A stretch of 64,000 nt of DNA from JAEYFP01 sp964566545 (GTDB taxonomy: Bacteria; Bacillota; Clostridia; Lachnospirales; Lachnospiraceae): NCBI GenBank assembly GCA_964566545.1, contig CAZMIX010000005.1:1-64000 (forward strand), given 5' to 3'. This document shows, piece by piece, positions 42,803-52,079 of the stretch. The position numbers and the translations under genes were made by a program. A model generated the notes under the pieces. That model ran no database searches and was not told the DNA's origin. It saw only the letters and a list, made by a program, of their open reading frames with translations. Position 1 is the stretch's first letter, and every line of letters begins with the position of its first letter.

Positions 42803-44251
42803 ATGGATCAGAATGTAGTGCTGACAATGAGAAACATTGACAAGACGTTTCCGGGAGTAAAGGCGCTGACAAATGTGGACTTTACTTTGCGCAAGGGCGA
42901 AATCCATGCCCTGATGGGGGAAAATGGCGCCGGAAAATCCACACTGATTAAAGTTCTTACCGGAGTCTATGAACTGGATCAAGGTGAGATTCGGATGGAT
43001 GACAATGAAAAACCGATCATTAACCATTCCCCGCAGGAGGCACAGAAGAACGGCATCAGCACCGTATACCAGGAGGTCAACCTTTGCCCGAATCTGACTG
43101 TGGCGGAAAACCTTTTTATCGGCAGAGAGCCGAGAAAAGCGAGGATGATTGACTGGAAAACGATGAACAAAAAGTCCGAGGAGCTTTTAAAGAGTCTGGA
43201 TATCGAAGTGGAGCCGACACGCTTATTGGAGGAATGTTCCATCGCAATCCAGCAGATGATCGCAATTGCCAGAGCGGTCGATATGGAATGCAAGGTTCTG
43301 ATCCTGGATGAGCCGACTTCTTCTCTGGATGATGAGGAAGTTGCAAAACTTTTCTCATTGATGAGAAAGCTGAAAGAGGAAGGAGTCGGAATTATATTCG
43401 TTACGCACTTCTTAGAACAGGTATACGAGGTATGCGATCGCATCACTGTGCTTAGAAACGGAGAGCTCGTCGGTGAATATGAAATTGAGAACAAGGGTCA
43501 GATTGAAGAAAATTCGCCGGTTATTGAGGCAAATGGAATCGGACATCTCGGAACGATCAAGCCGTTTGATCTAACGGTACATAAAGGAGAAGTCATAGGC
43601 TTGACAGGGCTTCTTGGTTCCGGCCGCTCTGAAATGGTGCGTGCGATCTACGGTGCGGACAAGGCGGACAGCGGAAAGCTGAAAGTGAACGGCAAAGAAG
43701 TAAATATCAGCACACCGCTCGATGCGATGAAACTTGGCATGGCATATCTTCCGGAGGATAGAAAAAAAGAAGGGATTTTTGCAGATTTATCTGTTCGCGA
43801 GAATATTATTATTGCTTTGCAGGCAAAGAAGGGCATGTTCAAACCGATGAGCCGGAAAGAGATGGAGGATGCGGCGGATGAATTTATCAGCATTCTGAAA
43901 ATCAAGACAGCGAACCGTGAAACGCCGATCAAAAGTTTATCGGGCGGTAACCAGCAGAAGGTGATTATCGGACGCTGGCTTTTGACCAATCCGGAATATC
44001 TGATTCTGGATGAGCCGACGAGGGGAATTGATATCGGTACAAAAACGGAGATTCAGAAATTGGTATTAAAGCTCGCGGATGAAGGAAAGTCCGTTACGTT
44101 TATTTCCTCAGAAGTAGAAGAAATGCTCCGCACCTGTTCGAGAATGGCGGTTTTACGCGATGGCAGAAAGGTAGGCGAGCTTAGCGGAAACGAATTAAAT
44201 CAAGAGACGATCATGATTACAATAGCAGGAGGTGAAAAGGCAAATGGGTAA
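42803..44251 (+). CDS. Sugar ABC transporter ATPase, system 2 (RbsA/YtfR type)
   Basis: Tandem ATPase of 482 aa, paralogous to the one at 34217. Domain 1: GENGAGKST, SIAIQQMIAIARAV, VLILDEPTSSLDD. Domain 2: GLLGSGRSE, LSGGNQQKVIIGRWLL, YLILDEPTRGIDIG. The inter-domain linker is shorter: after GEYEIENKG it goes directly to IEENSPVIEANGI and lacks the LPRVQLVSKMLGKEL segment of its sister. Start set at ATG 42803; GTG 42791 is possible. The end overlaps the next gene by 8 bases. Confidence 0.9.
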   Translation: MDQNVVLTMRNIDKTFPGVKALTNVDFTLRKGEIHALMGENGAGKSTLIKVLTGVYELDQGEIRMDDNEKPIINHSPQEAQKNGISTVYQEVNLCPNLTVAENLFIGREPRKARMIDWKTMNKKSEELLKSLDIEVEPTRLLEECSIAIQQMIAIARAVDMECKVLILDEPTSSLDDEEVAKLFSLMRKLKEEGVGIIFVTHFLEQVYEVCDRITVLRNGELVGEYEIENKGQIEENSPVIEANGIGHLGTIKPFDLTVHKGEVIGLTGLLGSGRSEMVRAIYGADKADSGKLKVNGKEVNISTPLDAMKLGMAYLPEDRKKEGIFADLSVRENIIIALQAKKGMFKPMSRKEMEDAADEFISILKIKTANRETPIKSLSGGNQQKVIIGRWLLTNPEYLILDEPTRGIDIGTKTEIQKLVLKLADEGKSVTFISSEVEEMLRTCSRMAVLRDGRKVGELSGNELNQETIMITIAGGEKANG

Positions 44252-45308
44252 TAAAAGTGTAATAAAAGCAAGAGTAAAAAAGATTACAGGCCATCGTCTG
44301 TTTATCCCGCTTGTTTGCCTGGTGGCCGTACTCCTCACAAATGTAATCAAGACGCCGGATTTCTTTAATGTTTCTGTCAGTAACGGTGTATTGTACGGAT
44401 ATTTGGTCGATGTCATCAACAGAGCTTCCGAGCTTGTCATTTTGGCGGTTGGCATGACGCTTGTGACGGCGGCTTCCGGCGGGCAGGATATTAGTGTCGG
44501 CGCGGTAATGGCAGTTGCCGGTGCTGTATGCTGCCAGATTCTATCAGGTGGGGAGGTTTCTACAAATGTGTTCCAGAATCCGCTTATTATCGCGATCCTT
44601 GTAGCTTTGTTTGTTGCGGTTGTCTGCGGTTCCATTAATGGAATGCTCGTCGCGAAACTTGGCATTCAGCCGATGGTCGCAACGTTGATTTTGTATACGG
44701 CAGGCCGTGGTATTGCGCAGCTTGTTACAAAAGGACAGATTACTTATGTGCGCGTGGATGCGTATAAGATTGCCGGAGGTTATATTACGAATTGTCCGAT
44801 TCCGACGCCGATTTTTATCGCAATTATCGTTGTGATTGCGGCAATGCTCATTTTAAAAAAGACGGCGCTTGGCCTTTATATCGAAAGTGTCGGTATCAAC
44901 GGTTCTGCCGCAAGGCTGGTAGGCCTAAATTCCGCGATGATTAAATTTCTCACCTATGCGATCTGCGGTTTGCTGGCAGGAGTTGCCGGTATTGTTGCAT
45001 CAAGCCGTATTTATTCGGCAGATGCGAATAACATTGGGTTAAACCTTGAAATGGATGCAATTCTTGCGGTTGCGCTCGGTGGAAACCTGTTGAGCGGCGG
45101 CAAATTTTCTTTGTCCGGTTCGGTAATCGGCGCATATACGATTCAGGCGCTGACAACGACGCTTTATGCGATGCGTGTTTCTTCCGATCAGCTTCCTGTT
45201 TATAAGGCGATCGTCGTAGTTGTGATTGTCGTGCTGCAAAGCCCTGCATTCAATAAGAAGATCCGGGATCTCAGAATCAAAAAACTGACAGTAAAGGAGG
45301 CAAAATAG
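44244..45308 (+). CDS. Sugar ABC transporter permease, system 2 (YtfT type)
   Basis: Permease of 354 aa in the RbsC family. Motifs: AVGMTLVTAASGGQDISVGAV, GMLVAKLGIQPMVATLILYTAGRG and EMDAILAVALGGNLLSGGKFS. The order and motifs match the 35734 gene. Start 44244 follows AGGAGGTG with the ATPase stop overlapping, so translation is coupled. Works with the next permease. Confidence 0.9.
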   Translation: MGNKSVIKARVKKITGHRLFIPLVCLVAVLLTNVIKTPDFFNVSVSNGVLYGYLVDVINRASELVILAVGMTLVTAASGGQDISVGAVMAVAGAVCCQILSGGEVSTNVFQNPLIIAILVALFVAVVCGSINGMLVAKLGIQPMVATLILYTAGRGIAQLVTKGQITYVRVDAYKIAGGYITNCPIPTPIFIAIIVVIAAMLILKKTALGLYIESVGINGSAARLVGLNSAMIKFLTYAICGLLAGVAGIVASSRIYSADANNIGLNLEMDAILAVALGGNLLSGGKFSLSGSVIGAYTIQALTTTLYAMRVSSDQLPVYKAIVVVVIVVLQSPAFNKKIRDLRIKKLTVKEAK

Positions 45309-45309
45309 G

Positions 45310-46323
45310 ATGAATAAGAAAAAAATCAGTTCTAACACCTTTTTGCTCTTTATTACGGTTGGGTTATTCGTCGTCATGTATATTGCAGGTATGATCGCGT
45401 TTAGTGACAAAGGCTTTGCAAAGCCGCAGATGTTTTTAAATCTGTTTATTTCTAATGCCGGACTGATTGTTATTGCCTGCGGCATGACACTTGTCATGAT
45501 TGCGGGAGGCATTGATATTTCTGTTGGCTCTGTAACGGCGCTTGTTTGTATGACGGCAGCCTTTATGATGGAGAATAAGGGAGTGAGCGCATACGCGGCG
45601 CTGGCAATTTCTTTAGGTGTCGGTCTTTTGTTTGGAGTTGTGCAGGGATATCTGATTTCGTATCTCGATATCCAGCCATTTATCATTACGCTTGCCGGAC
45701 TGTTCTTTGGCCGCGGCATGACGGCAATCGTCAGCACGGATATGATATCCATTAAAAATGAATTATTTTTAAAGTGGGCAAATGCCAAGATTTTCCTCCC
45801 ATTTGGTTCCTATAATAAAAAGGGAATATTTCAGCAGGCCTATATCTATCCGACTGTTATCATCGCGATCATTGTTGTAATTTTAGTTTCAATTATGTTG
45901 AAATATACGAAGTTTGGGCGTAAACTATATGCAGTGGGCGGTAATCAGCAGAGTGCTCTGATGATGGGTCTGAATGTGCGCCGTACAAAGTTTCAGGCTT
46001 ATGTGCTGGATGGCTTTTTGGCGGGACTTGGGGGCTTTCTGTTCTGCTTAAATAGCTGCGCGGGCTTCGTAGAGCAGGCAAAGGGACTTGAAATGGATGC
46101 GATCTCTTCAGCCGTTATCGGCGGCACGCTCTTAAGCGGCGGTGTCGGAACCGTATTCGGGACATTATTCGGTGTTCTGATCAAAGGAACGATTTCCAGC
46201 TTGATTACCACACAGGGTACGTTATCCAGTTGGTGGGTAAGAATTACCCTGTCCGCTCTGCTGTGCTTCTTTATTGTATTACAGGCAGTTATCGCCTCAA
46301 TCAAGAAAAAGAAGAATGGCTAA
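45310..46323 (+). CDS. Sugar ABC transporter permease, system 2 (YjfF type)
   Basis: Permease of 337 aa. Motifs: GMTLVMIAGGIDISVGSVTAL, YLISYLDIQPFIITLAGLFFGRGM, YAVGGNQQSALMMGLNV and EMDAISSAVIGGTLLSGGVG. It starts one base after the previous stop, preceded by AAAGGAGG. The FGGY kinase gene follows 60 bases later without an obvious terminator, so all may share one transcript. Confidence 0.9.
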   Translation: MNKKKISSNTFLLFITVGLFVVMYIAGMIAFSDKGFAKPQMFLNLFISNAGLIVIACGMTLVMIAGGIDISVGSVTALVCMTAAFMMENKGVSAYAALAISLGVGLLFGVVQGYLISYLDIQPFIITLAGLFFGRGMTAIVSTDMISIKNELFLKWANAKIFLPFGSYNKKGIFQQAYIYPTVIIAIIVVILVSIMLKYTKFGRKLYAVGGNQQSALMMGLNVRRTKFQAYVLDGFLAGLGGFLFCLNSCAGFVEQAKGLEMDAISSAVIGGTLLSGGVGTVFGTLFGVLIKGTISSLITTQGTLSSWWVRITLSALLCFFIVLQAVIASIKKKKNG

Positions 46324-46383
46324 GACAATGAAGCCGTAAGGCGGAAATTGCAACGATTGAGAAGGAAATCAGGAGGATTTAAA

Positions 46384-47979
46384 ATGAATGAAGCAAGAGA
46401 AAGTATTCTAAGCGGAAATACTGCGCTTGGGATCGAGTTCGGCTCCACACGGATCAAGGCGATCCTTGTAAATAAAAAGAATGAGCCGATCGCATCGGGA
46501 AGCCATGACTGGGAAAACCGGTACGAGGACGGTATTTGGACGTATAGTCTTAATGATATCAGTACCGGCTTGCAGGACTGCTACCAGAGTATGGCTGCAG
46601 ATGTAAAAAACAAATATGATGTGACGCTGGAAACAGTCGGCGCGATCGGCATCAGCGCGATGATGCATGGATATATGCCGTTTGATAAGGATGACAACCT
46701 GCTCGTCCCGTTTCGGACATGGCGCAACAACACCACGGAAAAAGCATCGGAGGAGCTTTCCGCTCTGTTCCGGTTCCATATTCCGCAGCGCTGGAGCATC
46801 GCGCATCTTTACCAGGCGATTTTGAATAAAGAGCCGCATGTGAAGGACATCGCTTATATCGCCACGCTGGAGGCCTATGTGCATTATGTGCTGACCGGCG
46901 AAAAAGTGCTCGGCATCGGCGACATCGCGGGCATGTTCCCGGTAGATGCCAATACAAAAGATTATCATGAGAAGATGGTGGAGCGGTTTGACGAGCTGGT
47001 CGCTCCTCATGGCTTCCCATGGAAGCTTAGGGAGATCCTTCCGAAAGCGCTGCTTGCCGGACAGAATGCCGGTGCGCTGACGGAAGCGGGAGCAAAATTC
47101 CTGGATCCGTCGGGTAGCTTAAAGGCGGGAATTCCGCTTTGCCCACCGGAAGGTGATGCTGGGACGGGTATGGTCGCAACAAATTCGGTCACGAAACGTA
47201 CCGGAAATGTTTCGGCAGGAACATCCGTATTCGCGATGGTCGTACTCGAAAATGATTTATCGAAACCCCATGAAGAAATTGATATGGTCACGACGCCTGC
47301 CGGTGATCCGGTTGCGATGGTACATTGTAACAACTGTACATCTGATCTGAATGCATGGGTCAATCTATTTAAAGAATTTGCGGAAAGCTTCGGCATGGAA
47401 GTCGATATGACAAAGCTGTTCTCCGTCCTTTACAACAAGGCATTGGAAGGGGATGCGGAGTGCGGCAAAATGCTCGCATATAACTATTTTTCCGGCGAGC
47501 ATATCACGAAGTTTGAGGAAGGACGACCGCTGTTTGTCAGGACGCCGGAGAGCAAGTTTACCCTTGCAAACTTTATGAGATTGCATCTGTTTACATCGCT
47601 TGGCGCATTAAAGACGGGACTCGATATCCTGTTTAAGGAAGAGGGCGTGACGATAGATAAGATCCTCGGTCACGGCGGTTTGTTCAAGACGAAGGGTGTC
47701 GGACAGAAAATCATGGCGGGCGCGATTGACGTGCCGGTAACGGTCATGGAGACGGCCGGTGAAGGCGGCGCGTGGGGAATTGCAGTTCTCGCTTCCTACA
47801 TGAAGAATAAAACGGAAGGCGAAAGTCTGGATGATTTTTTGAACGACAAGGTATTCGGCGAGCAGGAAAGCGTCATGATCGAGCCGGATGCAAAGGATGT
47901 GGCGGGCTTTAATGAATTCATGAAGCGCTACACGGCAGGCTTGCCGATTGAAAGGGCAGCGGTGGATTGTCTTAAATAG
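46384..47979 (+). CDS. FGGY family pentulose kinase (probable L-ribulokinase or xylulokinase)
   Basis: Sugar kinase of 531 aa that phosphorylates a ketopentose with ATP. The N-terminal phosphate motif is ALGIEFGSTRIKAI. Other landmarks are AIGISAMMHGYMPFD, PFRTWRNNTT, DIAGMFPVD, the FGGY-type GNVSAGTSVFAM and the C-terminal HGGLFKTKGVGQKIMAGAI. The catalytic Asp is probably in PEGDAGTGMVATN. This branch is larger than XylB and related proteins occur beside arabinose genes in Lachnospiraceae (from memory), so ribulokinase is my first guess. Neither an isomerase nor an epimerase gene is in the window. Start 46384 follows AGGAGG. Confidence 0.85.
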   Translation: MNEARESILSGNTALGIEFGSTRIKAILVNKKNEPIASGSHDWENRYEDGIWTYSLNDISTGLQDCYQSMAADVKNKYDVTLETVGAIGISAMMHGYMPFDKDDNLLVPFRTWRNNTTEKASEELSALFRFHIPQRWSIAHLYQAILNKEPHVKDIAYIATLEAYVHYVLTGEKVLGIGDIAGMFPVDANTKDYHEKMVERFDELVAPHGFPWKLREILPKALLAGQNAGALTEAGAKFLDPSGSLKAGIPLCPPEGDAGTGMVATNSVTKRTGNVSAGTSVFAMVVLENDLSKPHEEIDMVTTPAGDPVAMVHCNNCTSDLNAWVNLFKEFAESFGMEVDMTKLFSVLYNKALEGDAECGKMLAYNYFSGEHITKFEEGRPLFVRTPESKFTLANFMRLHLFTSLGALKTGLDILFKEEGVTIDKILGHGGLFKTKGVGQKIMAGAIDVPVTVMETAGEGGAWGIAVLASYMKNKTEGESLDDFLNDKVFGEQESVMIEPDAKDVAGFNEFMKRYTAGLPIERAAVDCLK

Positions 47980-48010
47980 CTTTTGCCGCAATAAAACAGG
48001 TTCCAGGGTT

Positions 48011-48057
48011 CACCCTCCGGCAATTACCACCCCACTCCGCCGGAGGGTGTTTTATTA
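48011..48057 (+). terminator. Strong Rho-independent terminator after the kinase gene
   Basis: An 11 bp stem, CACCCTCCGGC (48011-48021) with GCCGGAGGGTG (48039-48049), followed by TTTTATTA. Confidence 0.9.
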
Positions 48058-48100
48058 TATGTAAAGCTTTGCGGAACGAAAATTTCAAATGGAGGAAGCT

Positions 48101-49774
48101 ATGGAACAGACAATTGCAAAAAATCCGATCAGGAGCGGCTTTTACCCTGATCCATCTGTTTGCCGGGCAGGAAAAGAGTTTTATTTGGTGACATCGAGCT
48201 TTGCCTGCTTTCCGGGCATTCCGATTTTTAAGAGCGGGGATCTCGTGCATTGGGAGCAGATCGGAAACATATTAAATAGAAATTCTCAGATACCGCTTGA
48301 CGGCTGCGGACATTCCGAAGGAATTTATGCGCCGACGATCCGCTATCATGAGGGCCTGTTTTATGTAATTACGACAAACGTATCGGCTGCTGAGTCCACA
48401 GGAAACCGGAAGCTTGGAGCCGGAAATTTTATCGTGAAGGCGAAAAAGCCGGAAGGCCCGTGGTCCGAGCCGAATTATTTGGGTGAGGCGGCGGATGGGA
48501 TCGATCCGAGCCTGTTCTTTGATGAGGACGGCACGTGCTACTATTGCGGGACGCGGCCGAACTCCAAGGGCATGCAATATGACGGTGATATGGAAATCTG
48601 GGTGCAGCGGCTGGATTTAGATAAGCTGAAGCTGGTGGGAGAGAGCACGCCAATTTGGAACGGAGCGCTGAAAAATGCGATTTGGGCGGAGGGTTCCCAT
48701 ATTTATAAAATTGACGGCTGGTATTACGTTCTGCACGCGGAGGGCGGAACGGGGCCGGATCATTGTGTCGCGGTTGCAAGGAGCCGGTGCATCACAGGGC
48801 CGTATACCGGATATCCTTCCAACCCGATCCTGACGCACAGGCATCTCGGAAAGGAATATCCCGTCCGCTATGTCGGTCATGCGGATCTTGTAGAGGTTCC
48901 CGCCTCTATGACGGTTTCGGGAAATCAAAAATGGTATCTCGTATGCCTTGCTTCGAGGCCGCTTGATGGTCATACGCTGTTAGGCAGAGAGACGTTTTTG
49001 GCAGAGGTTGTCTGGGAGGACGGCTGGCCGGTTGTAAATCCGGGCATCGGCAGGCTGACGGAGGAGCTTTTTGTTGATTTGCCGAAAGCGGAGGCTGCGG
49101 AGAAAACGCATGTCTATACGTTCGAATCCGAAACGCTGCCGCCGGAAATGATCCTGCTGCGAAATCCGGATGAATCCTCCTACTCCTTGCAGGCCAGAAA
49201 AGGCTTTTTGCGCCTTCCACTGAAGCCGGTATCTTTAAAGGAGTGTGCATCGCCGTCGTTTGTCGGCGTTCGCCAACGCCGATTTGATTTTGATGCCGCC
49301 GCAGCCCTCCAATTCATTCCGCATGGAGAAAACGAGGCGGCAGGGCTTGTTCTTTTGCAGAGCAATCAGTTTCACCTAAAAATACAAATTGTAAAAAAGG
49401 GCGAAAAGGCAGTCGTACAGGCGGTGTTTGTGAAGGCGCCGGAAGCGACGGGGGCAATTACCGGCGATACAAAAGACCTTCCGGTTATCGAGAAGCTTTT
49501 TGCGGAAAAAGAGCTGGGCAGTCCGAATATGATCGAAAGCTATGTCATCAAGCTGTCATGCCGGGGACTTTATTTGAGTGCCTCTGTTGTTGTAAACGAT
49601 GCTAAGGCGGAGGAGGAGGTTCTGCTTGTAAAGGATCTGTTCATCGGAGATTTGAGCACGGAGGCTGCGGGCGGTTTTGTCGGAAACCTGATCGGGATGT
49701 TTGCGGCCACTTGTGATGCAAGGATTAAAAATTCCGGTTCTTATGCGGATTTTGAATGGTTTTCCGTTCTTTGA
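48101..49774 (+). CDS. GH43 beta-xylosidase / alpha-L-arabinofuranosidase
   Basis: Inverting glycosidase of 557 aa acting on xylo- or arabino-oligosaccharides. The five-bladed propeller starts NPIRSGFYPDPSVCRAG with general base Asp17. Asp135 in DGIDPSLFF is the pKa modulator and Glu197 in WAEGSHIYK the acid. The HAEGGTGPDHCVAVARSR segment is typical of the xylosidase branch. A C-terminal beta-sandwich (about 330-557) closes the active site and ends GGFVGNLIGMFAATCD. No signal peptide, so it is intracellular. Start 48101 lies after GGAGGAAGC; ATG 48089 overlaps that site. It is probably transcribed apart from the kinase because of the terminator between them. Confidence 0.88.
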   Translation: MEQTIAKNPIRSGFYPDPSVCRAGKEFYLVTSSFACFPGIPIFKSGDLVHWEQIGNILNRNSQIPLDGCGHSEGIYAPTIRYHEGLFYVITTNVSAAESTGNRKLGAGNFIVKAKKPEGPWSEPNYLGEAADGIDPSLFFDEDGTCYYCGTRPNSKGMQYDGDMEIWVQRLDLDKLKLVGESTPIWNGALKNAIWAEGSHIYKIDGWYYVLHAEGGTGPDHCVAVARSRCITGPYTGYPSNPILTHRHLGKEYPVRYVGHADLVEVPASMTVSGNQKWYLVCLASRPLDGHTLLGRETFLAEVVWEDGWPVVNPGIGRLTEELFVDLPKAEAAEKTHVYTFESETLPPEMILLRNPDESSYSLQARKGFLRLPLKPVSLKECASPSFVGVRQRRFDFDAAAALQFIPHGENEAAGLVLLQSNQFHLKIQIVKKGEKAVVQAVFVKAPEATGAITGDTKDLPVIEKLFAEKELGSPNMIESYVIKLSCRGLYLSASVVVNDAKAEEEVLLVKDLFIGDLSTEAAGGFVGNLIGMFAATCDARIKNSGSYADFEWFSVL

Positions 49775-49847
49775 GTTTTCCTTGTCCTGTCAAATTAAAT
49801 TGCATTTTGCGGTCATCGACCTAGAGATGAGAACTATATGATGCGGT

Positions 49848-49876
49848 TTGAAAACAACAAGTATTTGCGGTATACT
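49848..49876 (+). promoter_or_regulatory. Promoter of the plsY-like gene
   Basis: TTGAAA (49848-49853), 17 bp spacer, TATACT (49871-49876), about 75 bp before the ATG at 49952. Confidence 0.55.
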
Positions 49877-49951
49877 CATTTTATAGACGGAGGCAAGGAC
49901 AAAGCAAGCTGCTTTTTGACTGATGCGGCAGGGAGGATATGGAATTAAAAG

Positions 49952-50653
49952 ATGAATAAGATAATTGCGGTTATGATACTTGTCATACTGGGATATTTGA
50001 TCGGATGCATTAATTTGTCCTATTTGTTTTCAAAAATGAGGGGCTATGATATCCGGGAACATGGATCAAAAAATGCAGGAGCATCCAATGTGATCATTCT
50101 CATGGGAAAAAAGGCCGGAGTAATCGTAGCAATTGTTGATATTCTGAAAGCATATGTAGTGGTTCGGTTTTTTGTATGGCTGTTTCCGGAATTGTCCGTT
50201 GCCGGCGCTCTTGCGGGAATGGCGGTTATTCTGGGTCATATTTTCCCGTTTTATATGAACTTCCGGGGCGGAAAGGGCTTTGCTTCTATTGGAGGCACGA
50301 TTCTTGCACTGGATTACCGGATGTTTTTAATAATGCTGCTTATGTCAGTGTTTGTGGCTTTTGTCACGGATTATATTTGCTTTGCACCGATGAGCGTTGC
50401 GCTGATTTTTCCCGCGACTCATGGATTTATGCAGCGTTCCGCGTTATCTGCATTGATTTTGTATGTTGCTTCTATTTTTATCTGGTATCGACACATAGAG
50501 AATCTTAAAAGGATCAAGAACGGAACCGAGCTGAAGTTCAGCTTTTTATGGAACAGAAAGGCCGAGGCGAAGCGTTTCGGCGTGGCCGAGGATGACGGAA
50601 AGAATTATCCGTTTTTTGCGGAGCAGCAGACGGAGGACAAATGCGGCAAATAA
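49952..50653 (+). CDS. plsY: PlsY family glycerol-3-phosphate acyltransferase
   Basis: Membrane enzyme of 233 aa that moves an acyl group from acyl phosphate to glycerol-3-phosphate, the first step of phospholipid synthesis. Helix 1 is at about 4-24 (IIAVMILVILGYLIGCINLSY). Motif 1 is GSKNAGASNV, motif 2 is GHIFPFYMNFRGGKGFAS and motif 3 is RHIENLKRIKNGTE. The C-terminal 30 residues are an extra hydrophilic tail. It sits alone between a promoter and a strong terminator. It may be a second PlsY, as the motifs are slightly looser than the main enzyme. Confidence 0.85.
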   Translation: MNKIIAVMILVILGYLIGCINLSYLFSKMRGYDIREHGSKNAGASNVIILMGKKAGVIVAIVDILKAYVVVRFFVWLFPELSVAGALAGMAVILGHIFPFYMNFRGGKGFASIGGTILALDYRMFLIMLLMSVFVAFVTDYICFAPMSVALIFPATHGFMQRSALSALILYVASIFIWYRHIENLKRIKNGTELKFSFLWNRKAEAKRFGVAEDDGKNYPFFAEQQTEDKCGK

Positions 50654-50664
50654 TCATTGCGGAT

Positions 50665-50712
50665 AAACAAACAGACGGCAATCTGAAAATGGATTGCCGT
50701 CTGTTTGTTTTA
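50665..50712 (+). terminator. Strong bidirectional terminator
   Basis: A 19 bp stem (50665-50683 with 50692-50710) and an 8-base loop, with T-rich ends on both strands. It sits between convergent genes. Confidence 0.92.
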
Positions 50713-50724
50713 GGGGAAATTTAG

Positions 50725-51939
50725 TTATTGTATGGTTGCATAGCCCTTTACGATTTCAAGCGCTTTTATACGAACCATATTCTGCGCTGCATAGCCCTTG
50801 CCGTACTGTTCCACCTGTGTATCGTAGGAATCGGCAGAACCACTCGTTTCTGCCAAATATGCTTTATAGTCATCCTCTGTGACAGTGATGCCTTCCGATT
50901 CGAGAATGGCCTGATAAATCATCGCTTCTTTTTCAATCTTCTTGCAAGTATCTATGAGACTTACGTTATATTCCCCCTCCGATTTGCCCACATATTGGCT
51001 GAAACTTGTATAAGCGGCAGAACCGGTATAGTTTGTATATAATTGATTCATATATGCGTAAGTATTCTGATCGGTGTATTTTTGCGTCGATTTCAGATTA
51101 TTAAGATAATCCTTAGGATAAGATGTCACCGACGTCTGTTCGATCAGGTAAGTAGCGATCCATTGGTCAAGATTCGTCTGGTAATTAGTTTCCTTTAAAT
51201 ATTCGCGGTAGCCTTCCGCTGTATCTGCATAAGAGGAAAGATTTTTCTGCACAAACGCATCATCAAAAACAGCATCTTCATAAATGCCGTTGACCGTAAC
51301 TGCGAAGGATACATCCTTTCCTGCTAAATCCGTACTTTGATAATCATCGGGAAACGTCACATCGACGGTCAAAGACTCGCCGGCTCCGTGACCGATGAGC
51401 TGTTGTTCAAAATCATCGATGAAAGAATTAGATCCGATCGTCAGGTCATAGCCGCTGCCTTCGCTGCTGCCGCCTTCAAATTCTTCCCCATCAATCGTTC
51501 CGACAAAATCGATATTAACTTTATCCTGATCTTCGATCAAATCCGCAGTCTCCGTATTCAGGTTCGGATAGCTGTCAAGCTGCGTCTGGATATCTCTTTC
51601 TACAGAGTCATCGGAATACTCAATCTCGCTGAGAGGAACCGAAATTGTTTTATAATCGGCAAGCACGATATTTGAGGAAGCATTCACACCCTTAATAAAA
51701 CCTTCATCGGTCAGCTGTGCACTGAAATCATCGCTTGCAGTTACGCTGTTGACGGAATAATAAATGGTTTGTGCGATTGCGGCAACAATGACGCCCGCAA
51801 GAAGTACGGCCAGAACAATTCCTATAATTCTCCAGATAAGTTTTTCGCGTTTATCTTTAACGCGTTTCTTTTCCCTTTCAAGCCGTTTCTGTTTACTCGC
51901 GCTTAATTGTAAGTCATCCTTTTGTGTCTCCTTTTTCAT
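50725..51939 (-). CDS. Membrane-anchored trigger-factor-like FKBP peptidyl-prolyl isomerase
   Basis: Protein of 404 aa. A strongly basic cytosolic head (KQKRLEREKKRVKDKREK) is followed by one helix at about 33-55 (IWRIIGIVLAVLLAGVIVAA). Outside the membrane comes an FKBP domain of the trigger-factor type: DKVNIDFVGTIDGEEFEGG, YDLTIGSNSFIDDFEQQLIGHGAGE, VDVTFPDDYQSTDLAGKDVSFAVTV. The C-terminal helical region (about 240-400) resembles the trigger factor substrate-holding arms. It lacks the ribosome-binding N-domain, so it is not the classic cytosolic chaperone; a folding helper for exported proteins is inferred. AGGAAGAGG precedes the ATG. Confidence 0.85.
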   Translation of the reverse strand: MKKETQKDDLQLSASKQKRLEREKKRVKDKREKLIWRIIGIVLAVLLAGVIVAAIAQTIYYSVNSVTASDDFSAQLTDEGFIKGVNASSNIVLADYKTISVPLSEIEYSDDSVERDIQTQLDSYPNLNTETADLIEDQDKVNIDFVGTIDGEEFEGGSSEGSGYDLTIGSNSFIDDFEQQLIGHGAGESLTVDVTFPDDYQSTDLAGKDVSFAVTVNGIYEDAVFDDAFVQKNLSSYADTAEGYREYLKETNYQTNLDQWIATYLIEQTSVTSYPKDYLNNLKSTQKYTDQNTYAYMNQLYTNYTGSAAYTSFSQYVGKSEGEYNVSLIDTCKKIEKEAMIYQAILESEGITVTEDDYKAYLAETSGSADSYDTQVEQYGKGYAAQNMVRIKALEIVKGYATIQ

Positions 51940-52079
51940 AGCGACCTCTTCCTATTTCCTATCTATATTCATCAGTCTGATAGTTTACTGACGTCCTTAC
52001 CATTGTAACGCAAAAAGTGAAATATGGAAATATCATTTTTGTGAAAAAAGCAAGAATTTTATTATTATTCATCCGTAAG

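Noticed and set aside
46408..47010. 200-residue open frame on the minus strand
   Set aside because: Antisense to the FGGY kinase, which has clear motifs; no independent signals.
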